Shown: piece after piece, positions 1-10,600 of the stretch
Position numbering within the stretch: the first letter of the stretch is position 1
Layout of the letters: each line of letters starts with the position of its first letter
NCBI GenBank assembly: GCA_023333565.1
Contig: JAJKFH010001182.1
Span: 310,001-374,000, forward strand
Length of the DNA stretch: 64,000 bases
DNA from: Puffinus mauretanicus
Taxonomy: Eukaryota > Chordata > Aves > Procellariiformes > Procellariidae
Direction of reading: 5' to 3'
Notes under the pieces: model-generated
The model's input: only the letters and a program-made list of their open reading frames with translations
Told to the model about the DNA's origin: nothing
Database searches by the model: none
Made by a program: the position numbers and the translations under genes

Positions 1-328
1 TTAGCTGTTGCATATATTTTAAATATGACAGTGCTTTCTTTCCCAGAATATGGTGAAGCAAGTTATTTTCGTTATTTAAATTTTGGAGAGAAGGTTGGGT
101 TTTTTCTTCTGCATAAATTCAGCTACACCAAAATTTGTACACATTTGGAACTGAATAGTAGAGGGACTCCCTGTTGAGAATGAACTATGTTGACGGAAGT
201 GTGGAGAAGCGTTCACATAGTTTTCATTGCTTGGCTCAGTGGCATTGCTGTCATACCTCTGGAATACCACTTTGCCACAAATGTTTGCCAAAGGTATTAA
301 CACTTGAATCTGTTCCTTAATGTATCAG
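1..328 (+). other. NEK3 intron sequence, possibly one micro-exon
   Basis: This is AT-rich sequence upstream of the first assigned NEK3 exon. A strong acceptor (gctttctttcccag) ends at 46, and the next bases read EYGEA in the phase needed downstream. No good donor follows, so it is not called as an exon. Otherwise nothing is recognised. Confidence 0.4.
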
Positions 329-375
329 GTAATGTCATGGCTGGTGGAAGCTCAAATAACAAGAAAGAAAGTAGG
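329..375 (+). CDS. NEK3: NEK3 coding exon ([16 protein letters not shown])
   Basis: The acceptor is at 327-328 (ag) and the donor gtaagt starts at 376. The exon must be entered with one nucleotide carried over (G|GT), because the other two frames hit stops here or in the next exon. It ends in phase 0. The residues GNVMAGGS occupy the place of the GNEAST segment of mammalian NEK3. The sequence is poorly conserved, so this exon rests mainly on splice signals and frame continuity. Confidence 0.7.
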
Positions 376-3300
376 GTAAGTATTCAAATATAAATGTAAT
401 GTTTGTATTTTAGTAATTTAGAATGTTCTGTATTATAGAAAAGTTCATATGGAAAATTATTACTGTGCTAAACCATAGATCACCCTACTAGGTCAGCTGT
501 CATCTATGTTCAACTTGCAGAGTTCTCCTGTGCATTTCCCACCACTGTAACTTTTTGATGCTTCCCACATTTCGTTTAGTTCCAAAATGGATTTCCTTAT
601 AGCCCTGTCAAAATAAATTTAAAAAATAATAAAAAAATCAATCAAACAAAAAAAAAAAACCCCTCTCCTGTTTTTCTAAGTTTTGGGATACTGCAAAATT
701 TGATGCATTTTCTTTGCTTTAGGGACACATTTTGAACAGGCTGCTGTGGAAACAGTCTAGTCTGGACATAATTCTCACTAGTTTTTAGGGCCCATGTGAG
801 ATTTCAGGTGAGGAGAATTAAGTCACAGGTGGCCCATAAATCACCTATGGGTAGATTATAGCACAGCCTGGCTCAGCCATATTGAGTATATTTTTCAAAA
901 CATGTTGCCAGTAGGGCTCATTTTTTTTTCTTTTAATAGACCTGTCAGTCTGAGAAGCTTAATATTTGGGTGCATCTTGTTTTCCCTGGGAATATGATTC
1001 ATTTATCTTTATATTGCTACAGTTCTTAAATGTAAAAAAAAACCCCTACAAATTGCATCAAATAACTACATATGTGCTTAGCTTCAAAAACTGAGATTGT
1101 CTGTCAAAAAAGGACATGCAGTGTGAAATGTAGTGCAAAAGTAGACGCAGTGTAATTGCAATTGGCTTCATGGTGTCAGTGGTTTAGTTTTCAGATCTTT
1201 AGGCCAGCCATTTTCTAGCAAAAATAAAATAATTAATGCCATGTTAATATTACTGCTTTGTTTTTCTGAACAACAAGGATAATGATTAATACAGTCTTTA
1301 TTCTTTTAAAGCGCAGTAAAGATGAAAGTAGCAAGCATAGCCCCTTAGAAAGGAAAAATATTACTAAGGATTTGAGTGAAGGCACAAAGGAACAAAGCAA
1401 ATCTGATGAAGAGGGTAAGTTTTACAGTTTTATGGCTGATGTATTTCCTTCTGTGTAGTGATATCTAAATGTCAATGATCCAGCGAATTAAACAGGTGCA
1501 GCATACAAGTGTGCATCTACAGAAAACCATGCCACTGTATGTTACTTTTGCAATTATATTCGTTCTGACCGCTCATCGGAGATTTCAAAAAAAATTATAA
1601 AAATCATGGCCAAAGTATTAAAAAATGACTGAAAACATTTGGTATAGAGTAAATGTATGGGGAACTCTTTTACCAAGTTCAGACTTGTACCCATAGAATC
1701 AACGTCGCTGTTACTGAAGTGCTGGATTCTTAGTACTAGTTTGCATGGACAGAGAATTGAGTTAGATGCTGGTTGTCATCCTTTTTTTTTGTTGCAATTA
1801 TACTAGAAACTTCTGACATCCTCCCAGGAATCACTGATTTGTCACATCCCCATAGGAGGCAATGGGAAAAGAGGATATCCAATACTGTAGTGGATGTCCT
1901 GGAAAATGCATCTTTGCTTTCTTCCAGCTTTACATCTGAAGAGGCTAAAAGTAAGATTTAATTAAATGTGTTTTTAATTCAAGTAATATCAGTGGTTCTT
2001 TACAGATTTTAAAAGCCAAAAGTTTACAAGGCATTTTTAAAATTATGTAAAAATCATTTGAAAGTATTTTATTAACAAACACTCAAAAAGTCCACTGTGC
2101 TGATGAGAATTTCTTAGTGATCTTGTGTGACAGGAGGATTGCAAAGCGTGATGAAAGCCACAGATAACATTAGCAACCCTAAAATTATAATCATCATTAA
2201 GAAATTATCCTACCAACACTCCTCTTAATATGCCATTTGTGGGGTTAACACTGAGGAATTCATTTGATGCAGAATGCAGCTGCATGTCTTTCAAGTACAG
2301 CATACTATTGGGAGCATATAATATCCGTACTTCTATTGTCACTTAACGTACAGATAATGGCAATGACAAGAACTATTAATGATATACCTCAGATGTGAGG
2401 CATATTCTTCCTTCTTCCACATCAACAGCTTTTAATTAGAACACTTAAAGTGGGGTTTCTTCTGAAAAATGTGTCAATTTTAAAATGCACCACACTGTAT
2501 GCGATTGTTACTTATTTCATGTGATTATGGATATGTATTCTAAGTAATTGTGAATAGATGCTATTGAAATAAATAATGAAGTAGTCAGAAAATTCCCAAG
2601 CTCTGGTAGGAATGTTACATGATAATTATATGCAGGGTAATGGAAGAGGACAGAAGAATGCATGTTATTCAGGTGTTCGGCTATCAAAAGGCACAAAAAA
2701 GGCCACAGGCTCCATTTTGGGAGATTTACAGAGCCACCAAATAATCTTGCAGAGACTCTGACTCCTCGCCCCCCTCAGCCAGTTTCTGCTGGCTGCCTGA
2801 TAGCAGAAGGCTCCACTGTGGCCACCTGTAATTTTCTTTCCTCTTAATGCTGATAGTGTCAACCTCAGCACGTTGAGAGGTCAGATGGAAAAACCTAGAC
2901 TCTTTTCTTCCTGTATTTCTCTCTTGAATGTGATCTTTGTAATCCACACTGCTAATGCAATTTTATCTAAGTAGTATTTATTAATGATTTTATACCTAGG
3001 TGGCTGTGTTATAAACTGCAGTGAAAATAAGCCACGTAAGCAGTGGAACAAGGAAGCTCCTCAAACCCTGATGAACATTCTCAGTAACGCAGATGTCAGC
3101 TTAGCGTTTAAAACGTACACAATTTATAAACCAGGTAAATCCCCAGTTTGCGGGCAAACATTTTTGCAAACAGGTTTATTAATACAGACTTTTTTTTTTT
3201 TACATACATAGCCCCTGTGTATAGAGCTTGTGCACTTGAGTTCATGTCACAACAGGCTGTTTTGTTTTTTCTAAAGTTTGCCAAATGAAATGTGGGATTA

Positions 3301-4950
3301 CAAACATTCAAGCTGAGAATTCATGAGTGACTGTACATCTCCACTACATCACTTTATGAAGAACTTTCACTTGCAGCTCAATACCTGAATGAGGTTGTGA
3401 CATAAACGCAGTGACTGCAGAGCCATCCAGTCTCCATCCTGCTAAGCGGCATGGTGTATGCCTTAGGGAGGTGCGATAAATAGGCTGTAGCCCCATCAGG
3501 TAAATACACCTTCACTAAATCAGTAGCGCCCTATTCTGAAGACAGGATGGCAAGATGGCACAGCAAAAGATAACTGTAGTCTGTAGATGTGCACAGCCAG
3601 AGTCATAAATCCTTGTTCTGCACTTCAGTTGCGTTATTAGTTTATCTCCCCACTTAAAATAGGGAACAGCTTGTGCTGGAATCTGCTAAGAACTGGGGAC
3701 AAATTAGAAAGACTATATTGTATTTAATAATTTCTTAATAATTTTATTTTTAAAATTGAAGGATTTTGATGACATTTTCATTTTTATACTCTCAAAGCTT
3801 CTGAAAATATATTTAGAGGTCCACTTTCCGATGAAACTGAAGCATCTGACGAAGTAGATGGTGAACATGAAACTATTGTCATAGATTCTGAGAGACTTGA
3901 ACCTAGATCTGATGAAGATGACACGTATGTCCAAATGATACTCCTGTATTTTTGTTTTCTTTGGTTCCTTAAAGTGATTTTTCCAAAAAGACATTCCCCT
4001 GAAAAAAAATCAAATTTTTCTCAGCATCTAAATCCATCCCTGTCTTACATAATGATATTAAAATTTAGGAACATTTGGTATCTTATTTGATATCTGATTT
4101 GATATCAGGTTTTCTTTGCTATATTTATAGTTATTGATGGTGTTGAGATTAAACAGGTTGCTTGTTATCAGCAGATTGTTTTTGCTGATGACTTCGCAAA
4201 AATGAAAGCATGAGATGAAATTAGATCCACAGTAAAGTGTTGCATGAAACATCTTTGTACTCCGACCTTGAAATCAGATAACCAGTGGCCAATGCACTTG
4301 CCTAGTGGTATGTTTGCTGTATTTGTGTATTATTCTTCCTACTCTGGCATGCATAGTGCAATAAAATCACTTTGGTACCTATTTATTGAGACATATTTGT
4401 AGAAACTTTTTAACTTCTGTTTATGTTAGTGACCCACTTTTCCTGTTTTTGAAAGAGCAGAGTGTGCATCAAAACATTCTGAACAGAAATACTGTATTTT
4501 ACAGATGTGTGTATGTTTTGGAGGCTTTTCTTGGAATCTCAGAACTTCAGTTTATGTCATTGTTTATTTTTGTGGCACTTGGCGATGAACTACTTAGGCA
4601 TGTATTACTGCAGTTCAGCTGCAAGCTGTTAGTATCAACACATTTGCAGTCTCTTAGTATATGCATTTGCTTTTGCTTTTGATAAAACTTATTTGGGTAA
4701 ATTCAAAAGAGAAACCCTATTGGTTCCTTAGTCTCAATGGTGCAGGAAATAAGTCTCTTGTGTTGACATTTTTAACATAATTTATCCTAGTTGTAGGGTA
4801 ATTTTAGGGGAAAAAAAAAAAAGAAAACGAGTTACAAAGTTGTATTTTGCTTTGCAAAATAATATTTTGAAATCTATTTTTAGGGACTTTGAGGAAGATG
4901 ATCCAGACTGGGTGTCGGAACTGAAAATGATATTGAAACACAGCGACTGA
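329..4950 (+). CDS. NEK3: NEK3, 3' portion (six coding exons, partial CDS to stop)
   Basis: This is the C-terminal, non-catalytic part of NIMA-related kinase 3, a cytoplasmic Ser/Thr kinase linked to prolactin-receptor/VAV signalling and microtubule behaviour in mammals. Coding exons are 329-375, 1312-1414, 1828-1950, 3000-3134, 3798-3924 and 4884-4950. All have AG/GT borders and one reading frame runs through them (602 nt). The match rests on segments such as [60 protein letters not shown] and [16 protein letters not shown], which follow the order of mammalian NEK3 as I know it. The acidic Ser/Asp/Glu-rich end is PEST-like. The kinase domain lies upstream of this window. The final residues (MILKHSD) differ from the human tail. 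The downstream neighbour is its paralogue NEK5, in tandem. Confidence 0.93.
1312..1414 (+). CDS. NEK3: NEK3 coding exon (charged linker)
   Basis: The exon follows a pyrimidine-rich acceptor (ttcttttaaag) and ends at GAGG|gtaagt, phase 1. It encodes a hydrophilic stretch rich in Lys, Ser and Glu (starts [10 protein letters not shown], ends KSDEE). An alternative acceptor four bases downstream (cgcag) would start on a TAA stop, which supports 1312 as the start. Sequence identity to mammalian NEK3 is low here. It is assigned by position and phase between recognised exons. Confidence 0.78.
1828..1950 (+). CDS. NEK3: NEK3 coding exon (HPHRRQWEK...LENASLLSS)
   Basis: The exon is bounded by ctcccag| at 1827 and |gtaaga at 1951, and is 123 nt long with symmetric phase 1-1. 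It encodes [12 protein letters not shown] and [13 protein letters not shown], clearly matching the HRRQWEKN / LENASILTSSLT block of mammalian NEK3. The symmetric phase means skipping it would keep the frame. Confidence 0.92.
3000..3134 (+). CDS. NEK3: NEK3 coding exon (RKQWNKE...TYTIYKP)
   Basis: The exon is bounded by acctag| at 2999 and |gtaaat at 3135, 135 nt, symmetric phase 1-1. It encodes [17 protein letters not shown] followed by [16 protein letters not shown], one of the best conserved segments of NEK3 outside the kinase domain. Confidence 0.95.
3798..3924 (+). CDS. NEK3: NEK3 coding exon (acidic, PEST-like)
   Basis: The acceptor is tctcaaag| at 3797 and the donor |gtatgt starts at 3925. 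The exon encodes [17 protein letters not shown], then [16 protein letters not shown], ending in phase 2. It is strongly acidic and Ser/Thr-rich, as in mammalian NEK3, where this segment resembles a PEST region. Confidence 0.95.
4884..4950 (+). CDS. NEK3: NEK3 terminal coding exon and stop
   Basis: The exon follows ctatttttag| and encodes [21 protein letters not shown] before TGA at 4948-4950. The core [13 protein letters not shown] is a NEK3 signature. The last seven residues are lineage-specific relative to the human tail. Confidence 0.95.
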
Positions 4951-5040
4951 AAACTTGAATTTACCTACAATAACTAAAGTTAGGCTTGCCAATATTTATA
5001 ATCCAAATCATTGTTGTTAATAGTTGTAGTTACTAATAAA
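4951..5040 (+). terminator. NEK3: NEK3 3' UTR and poly(A) signal
   Basis: The short AT-rich 3' UTR ends with AATAAA at 5035-5040, followed by a G/T-rich stretch (gagtgggcacgttttctgt), the expected cleavage/polyadenylation arrangement. The predicted 3' UTR is only about 110 nt. Longer isoforms cannot be excluded. Confidence 0.75.
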
Positions 5041-5889
5041 ATTATTTCAGTCAAAAAATTGAGTGGGCACGTTTTCTGTATCACAAAACTGAGGGTGAAA
5101 AATGCATAACAAACTTCTTTAGCTAGAACACTTGCAAATAAGTCTAGATACTAAATGTATTTGGAGTTGGTAATAGCTTTGTAGAAATGTTCAGTCAAAA
5201 GCACTAGTGCTGGTAGCATTGTTCAGATTGCCCCCTTGTCATATTTCAAAGAGATGGTGTAGCGCTGAGAGTGTGTAAAGCTTTTTCTTCCTGACTACAT
5301 ACTGAAATACTACATAGTAGGAATAACTGATGTTGTCTGAAGGGCGTATTATGGAAAACATTTAGCTATGCTAAATATTTGAGGCTTTAGTTCATGCAGT
5401 TATTAATCCTCTGAAAACTCTTGAGGCTGAGCTTTTGCCTTAATTACTTCCATGAAAAGGTTTTTATATATGCCATTGCATGTGTGGAAGGAAGCTGATT
5501 TGTTCATAAATAAGGAGAATCTTCCAATTTTGGTAAGGAGACACACTTCTGCAGAAAGCATTATGGGCAATGTCATGTTTGGTCTCTGTGCTGGCTGCTG
5601 GGTAACTCAATAGTCATTTTACAAGAGGAGCATGGCAGGAGGGAGCAGAAATGCTCTCAGCAGAGTTCTCCTGGGGAAGCTGTTCCAGACTGTGTCCATG
5701 TAATAAATAATATTAGAGAATAATAAATACGAAAAGCTTTAGGAAATCTGTAGATTTGGCACGGAGCCGTTTCACACCGCACCAGCTGTATGGCACATCG
5801 GCTGATGCTCGAGGCTCTGCCAAGGATTCAAAAACTTGAGGCAGTCGAGATTTTTTTTGGGCCACCCCACTCCTGTTACTGACCACCCA
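5041..5889. other. NEK3-NEK5 intergenic gap
   Basis: About 0.85 kb separates the NEK3 poly(A) signal from the NEK5 CpG island. It is AT-rich up to about 5540, then a little richer in G (gctctcagcagagttctcctgg). No gene, repeat family or RNA is recognised. Confidence 0.6.
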
Positions 5890-6105
5890 AGCAAGCGTCG
5901 TGGGAGGAAGGTGCGGTTTGCGTGAGGGAAACAACGCTCCAGCTGCTCCCCACGGGTCTTCCCCTGGCTGCGGGCGCGGCCGCCACACCGCTTCAAACGC
6001 CACACCTCCGCCGGGGGGGCGTGGAGCTCGGGGAGGGCTCCTGCTCCTGGCCGCGGGGGCTCCGGAGGCGGCTGGGCGCACGCAGGTATCGCGTCCCACG
6101 GCGGC

Positions 6106-6130
6106 GGGCCGGGCCGGGCCGGGCCGGGCC
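6106..6130. repeat. GGGCC pentanucleotide tandem (5 copies)
   Basis: Five perfect tandem copies of GGGCC sit inside the CpG island, followed by a GGACC variant. Runs of three G separated by CC loops could form a G-quadruplex on the + strand and a C-rich structure on the other. Copy number is likely polymorphic. Confidence 0.9.
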
Positions 6131-6181
6131 GGACCGCAGGGGTGGGAGGCCCCGGCCAGGGCTGCCCGCCTGGCGCGCCGC

Positions 6182-6195
6182 GTCGCCGTGGCGAC
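6182..6195. promoter_or_regulatory. RFX X-box-like inverted repeat
   Basis: GTCGCC-GT-GGCGAC consists of exact 6-bp inverted half-sites with a 2-bp spacer. It matches the layout of the RFX X-box (GTTGCC-AT-GGCAAC), differing by C for T and G for A transitions. RFX factors drive ciliary genes, and NEK5 is a NIMA kinase reported at cilia and centrosomes. Binding is inferred from the motif only; the CpG versions of the half-sites are weaker matches. Confidence 0.55.
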
Positions 6196-6320
6196 GGCAC
6201 CACAGCCGGGGCGGCAAGGGCGGCGGAGAGCGATCCCCCAGCGCGGCGGGCGCAGCGGTACTCCCGCCGGCTTCACGTCCCCGTGCCACCGTGCCTCTCC
6301 CCAGCCCCCGAGCAGGAGGT

Positions 6321-6328
6321 TGTAAACA
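6321..6328 (+). promoter_or_regulatory. Forkhead (FOX) site TGTAAACA
   Basis: This is a perfect forkhead core (RTAAAYA with flanking T and G) within the CpG island, 126 bp downstream of the X-box-like site. FOXJ1, the motile-cilia regulator, binds this type of core, as do other FOX proteins. The functional assignment is inference. Confidence 0.5.
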
Positions 6329-6660
6329 GCCACCCGTGACTTTCGGTAGGCCCTGCTGCGAGGGAGGCGGTGGCCGCCTGCACCGTCACCCCCGGCGGGC
6401 GGTGGCAGTCGAGCCCCACCACCCTGCCCTGGGTCTGGCCCTGCCGCCCTCACCTCCCCAGTGGCCCGCTTCCATTAAGCTGCCCGCAGAGGCAAGGCCC
6501 TGGGAGGCGAGAGGCCTGGGTGTACCGCAGGCCGAGGGCAGCCGGGTGGGTGGGGGGTCCGGGCCCTGGCAGGCAGCACACCCCTGTCCGGGGCAGCTCG
6601 TCACACCTGTGTGAGAGGCCACCCGTCCCGAGTGGCCGCGTCTCACCAGGGACTACGAAC

Positions 6661-7496
6661 AGGAGCTGGCTTGGACCCAAATACCTAATTATAAATGCCT
6701 GAAGGTCACCCTGCCTGCGCTGCCGAAGTGGTCCTCAGAAACTGCCACTCAGGGAGCCCGCACGGGCTCCCCAGGTAGCCTGTTACAGAGCTTGTGCGTC
6801 CCTCCTGACAGGGGAAGTCTAATATCTTAGCAAATCTCCCTTGCTAAAACTCAAGCCAACTAATTAGAACAGTTTTATAGTGTTTGCTCGTATTTAGCTA
6901 TTTCAGTTTGCTTGTGGGTATGTTGCAAGTACCCAGTGACATTACCATTTCTGCCAGAGGTTTCCAGACGACTGCTAATGCCCGACTGCACTTGGCTGTG
7001 GTCTCCTGCAAAATGCAGTGGCTTTTCTTTTTGCTGCCAACATTAGGTCACACAAACTAAATCAACTTGAAATAGATCATAATTTTATTTTTTCCATTAA
7101 AAGAACAAGTCTGCAGTATTGTTAACTTCAGGAAATAATGAGTCAGACTTTCCAAAATCATATTATAATGTTACATAGTACTTTCTACTGCCTTCTCATG
7201 TTTTAACTTCAGGGTGTACTAAGGCTAAACTTCAAGCTTTTCTTTATGAGACACTCATAAACTTGCTGCTGTTGAAAGTTCAGATCCACAATAATTTGCA
7301 GACTTCCAGGAGATGAGATTTTGAGGAAGAATCATCAGCAGTAATAAAAGTGTGATAAAATGTGATACAAATGTGATAAAAAATGTGATAAAAATGACGG
7401 TCTTAAAAGGTAGTGTTGTATTGGGTTTGTAGTACAAACTCAGATCTTGGAGCACTGACTACGTACCAGACTAATTTGGGGGCTTTTTTATTGTAG
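6661..7496 (+). other. NEK5 5' intron, after the CpG island
   Basis: GC content falls quickly after 6780 to AT-rich sequence. It ends in the acceptor ctttttttattgtag at 7496. It includes the TGTGATA tandem at 7351-7394. No other feature is recognised. Confidence 0.55.
7351..7394. repeat. TGTGATA(A)n short minisatellite, 4 copies
   Basis: Four copies of TGTGATA start at 7351, 7361, 7372 and 7384, each followed by an A-rich filler that grows by one base (spacings 10, 11 and 12). Confidence 0.85.
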
Positions 7497-7637
7497 ACAC
7501 TGCTTTGAGAGGAAGACATCATGGATAAATATGAAATCATTAAAAAAATTGGAGAAGGATCTTTTGGCATAATATTCTTGGCAAAAGGAAAAATGGATAA
7601 TGAGCAGTGTGTTATCAAAGAGATCAATTTAACTAAG
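7497..7637 (+). CDS. NEK5: NEK5 first coding exon (24-nt leader; ATG at 7521)
   Basis: The acceptor ttattgtag ends at 7496, 24 nt of 5' UTR follow, and ATG is at 7521 in a good context (gacatcATGG). The 39 codons start [16 protein letters not shown], the NEK5 N-terminus with the glycine loop, and include the ATP-binding lysine (VIKEI). The donor is aag|gtaaaa at 7638, phase 0. Confidence 0.93.
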
Positions 7638-10600
7638 GTAAAACAACAAAACCTGGGTGGCAACGGTAGTTATTTACCTGATTGTGCTAATTGCGTTTAG
7701 CTAGGGTATGAACTTGGATTCTGTTTTATCTCCTTTGTAGTCCTATCTTGATTATATAGAGTTAAACTTTCCAAAGGCTGTACTCTTTGCTAATTTAGTG
7801 ATTTTACAAGCATAGACAAAATATGTATTTTGATATTAACAGAGTTTTACTGCACTTTTGTTCTTTTCAGAACTTCTCTCTACCTACAATGCGTGACACT
7901 ACCTAATTCAAATTTTATAATAGGTGATTCAACTACAATGAAACTATTGCCACTGAAATAACAAATCACAATTTTGTGATACATTTCTCTAAACTTTTTC
8001 ATTTCCTTTTTTTTTCCACATCCATGTTTTCAGACGTGAGTAATTCACAACGGAGTCTTTCCAATTCTCATTTATGTTTATGGCAGTTTGATTCTTCTCA
8101 TTTAATTTTAAATTTCCTTTCTGTAGCTGTCAGCATCTGAACTGCTTGGCTAGACTCCCTTTCTAGGAGAACAAGAGGAATATGTATTTTTAGGATCGTG
8201 TGTGTTTTAGACTTCTGTTTTAGAATGAGCTGAATCGGGCCAAAAAGTGCACTCTTTCTTTCTGTTGACTGCAGAGGCAGGTTAAGGTCACTAGCCCAGG
8301 TACTGGAGGAATACCACTCCTATATCTAGTTCCAGAAAGACAGGCAATTAAACTCCCTGTGATTTCAATACAGGGGTTTCAACAGTCAATTTCAATGAGT
8401 GTCTACATTCTTTTGACAGGTCTTTTGCTATTCTGGGCCACACTAGTGAATTTCTAGTATATTAGAGAATTATAATAGAAGAATGAATTTTTATACATCC
8501 GTTCTAGAAAGAGCTGTGTAACTTCCAGATTCAAACCCAGAAAAATTAATATGCTAGTAATGACAGCTAAATAAAAAAATTGTTTCTCTCTGTGCTCATG
8601 ACCAATAAAAAACGTGCATTTCTAATCTTAGATTTTGATGTACGCAAAATAGAAAAATGGAAGTTAATAAAATATATTGTGGATCCCACTCATTCAAAAA
8701 TCAGGAGCTGGATGCAGAAAATTACTACTTTGAAATCATAAGATTTTCTTTATTTGGTAGAGTGTGTTTTATTCACTTTCTGATTTTTGAATCTTTGAGG
8801 ATTACATTTCAAAATTATTTCTTAAGAATGAGTGTAAGAAACTTTTTATAAGTACAAGAGGACATTTTGATGGATGGATACTCAGAGACACAAATTTTTA
8901 AGAAGTAATATTGATGAAAGTGTGATCACAATGAACCAAATAGAAGTTTTCCATTCAATGTAACAGGGCAAAGAGTTTCCCCAAAACATTGCAAGAACTC
9001 ATAACACCAGTAAAACTAAGGACTTTTTTCTTTTTACTTTATTCTTTTGAGATCACCCATACTAAGAATACAGAATCATCTAGACCCTTATTCTTCGAAT
9101 GCTTAAGGGAAGTTTAACTTTAGCGTTTAACTCTATTCATCATCTAGCTTAGCAATAGCATTTGTGTAAAAAGTTCAAAGGTGTACATTTGCCTGTTTGT
9201 AAAATGTCATAATTTGGTTTGACTTCAGTAACGCTCCAATATATTTCCATACACTGCAAATTGATACTTTGCATTATATATACATCATATTTTATAATAT
9301 TTCTGCATCACCTTGGTATACAGTCTTTTTGTACTTGTGGGAATAGTTTGATAACGATGTAGCTATTTTTGAAAAGAGTTAAATGTATCATTGCTAGCAT
9401 ATAGTTTCTTAATTCTTTGTAGATGCCTCTGAAAGAAAAAGAAGCCTCTCAGAAAGAAGTTATCCTTCTGGCCAAGATGAAGCATGCAAATATCGTAACC
9501 TTCTATGCTTCTTTGCAAGGTTTACTTTTAAAATTTTTGTTTTATTTGTGATTATAGGAGTGGAAGGCAGCAAAACCTACCTTGTTAATATTGCCCAACC
9601 TTAAGCCTGTCCCCAACCCTTTACTTACCAGTGGGAACAGGTCCCAACTCCTGAAATGAACATGAGGTATCAAATTCAGTCATCATTTGCCCTCTTCATG
9701 TGGGTGGGTGGGACTTAAGGTATTGTGGCATAAACGCTAGATCCTGGGGTGTCTGCATTGCTTAAGTTGAACTTTAGTCTTGATCTGCAATAGGAGTCCA
9801 GAGTTTAACGAGACTTTTCTAGGGGTTTCAATAGAAGAAGAGAGCTTTCGAGTATAGCAAGAAATAGGTCCTGTTGGCCTTTTGTCCTGAGCCATATTTT
9901 GAGGTATCACTCAAGGATACAGAATTCTTCAGGACTGAAAGAGGTAGAAAGAAGTCTGTTCTCCGTAAAAGCTAATTCCCTATATTTATTTTTCCTGCTG
10001 ACATCTGTCATAAGCAATGCCTTATATAATGAATGCTATAGTTACAGCTTGTGTTCAAATTGTTTTCTGTGATCAGGACTGTAAATGTTTTAAGGGACAC
10101 GTAAATCTGGTAGTCTTCTGGACCCCAGAGAGGTAAGAATAGAGTGAGTTTCCATATTAAGTAGCCCCTGCTGTTTATTTCTACTGTTTGGACACTGTCT
10201 ACTTTTAACCTTTTCCCTAAGCCTATCTGTATGCTTATTATTGGGGAACAATCCCAACTATGAAGCATTCTGCTAAGCATTGCCTGTAAGAGCATATGTC
10301 TTTCTATCAGTGTGGTCTCTTGAGGGTTTTCTCATGTATTTAATAGTTTGTGAATCTCCATTTAAATATATTTTCACATCTTAGTTTTGCATCAAGTTTC
10401 ACTGAAATATCCATTTTTTCTCAGTTACTCTTTGAAATGGAGGAGTAGGTAGAGGATTAACTACTCCCTTTTGATAGGGAGATATTAATAATAATAATAT
10501 TAGTAATAATTTGATTATTAATAAAATAAAAAGAATGTATTGCTGTATTAATGAATAATAAAGGAAAAATTATACTTTTCCTTTCAGAAAAGAACAAGTT

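Larger units (their letters stand above)
376..4883 (+). other. NEK3 introns (five) between coding exons
   Basis: The introns are 376-1311, 1415-1827, 1951-2999, 3135-3797 and 3925-4883. They are AT-rich with homopolymer runs; an A-rich stretch at about 606-660 may be an old retroelement tail. I see no recognisable transposon, RNA gene or nested coding exon in them. Confidence 0.7.
5890..6660 (+). promoter_or_regulatory. CpG island, likely NEK5 promoter / first exon region
   Basis: Base composition changes abruptly from AT-rich flanks to very GC-rich DNA with dense CpG and several GC-box-like gggcgg/ccgccc motifs. It lies between the NEK3 poly(A) signal and the first NEK5 coding exon, on the correct side of NEK5. 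That coding exon has only 24 nt of leader after an acceptor, so at least one non-coding first exon must lie upstream, most simply here. Possible first-exon donors are CAG|gtatcg at 6085 and CAG|gtagcc near 6773; I cannot choose between them. Long open frames on both strands in this interval are by-products of high GC. Confidence 0.85.

Noticed and set aside
5713..6702. Long overlapping open frames on both strands (up to 246 codons) in the CpG island
   Set aside because: They follow from scarcity of stop codons in very GC-rich DNA. They are compositionally simple (Pro/Arg/Gly/Ala), overlap each other in most frames and resemble no protein.
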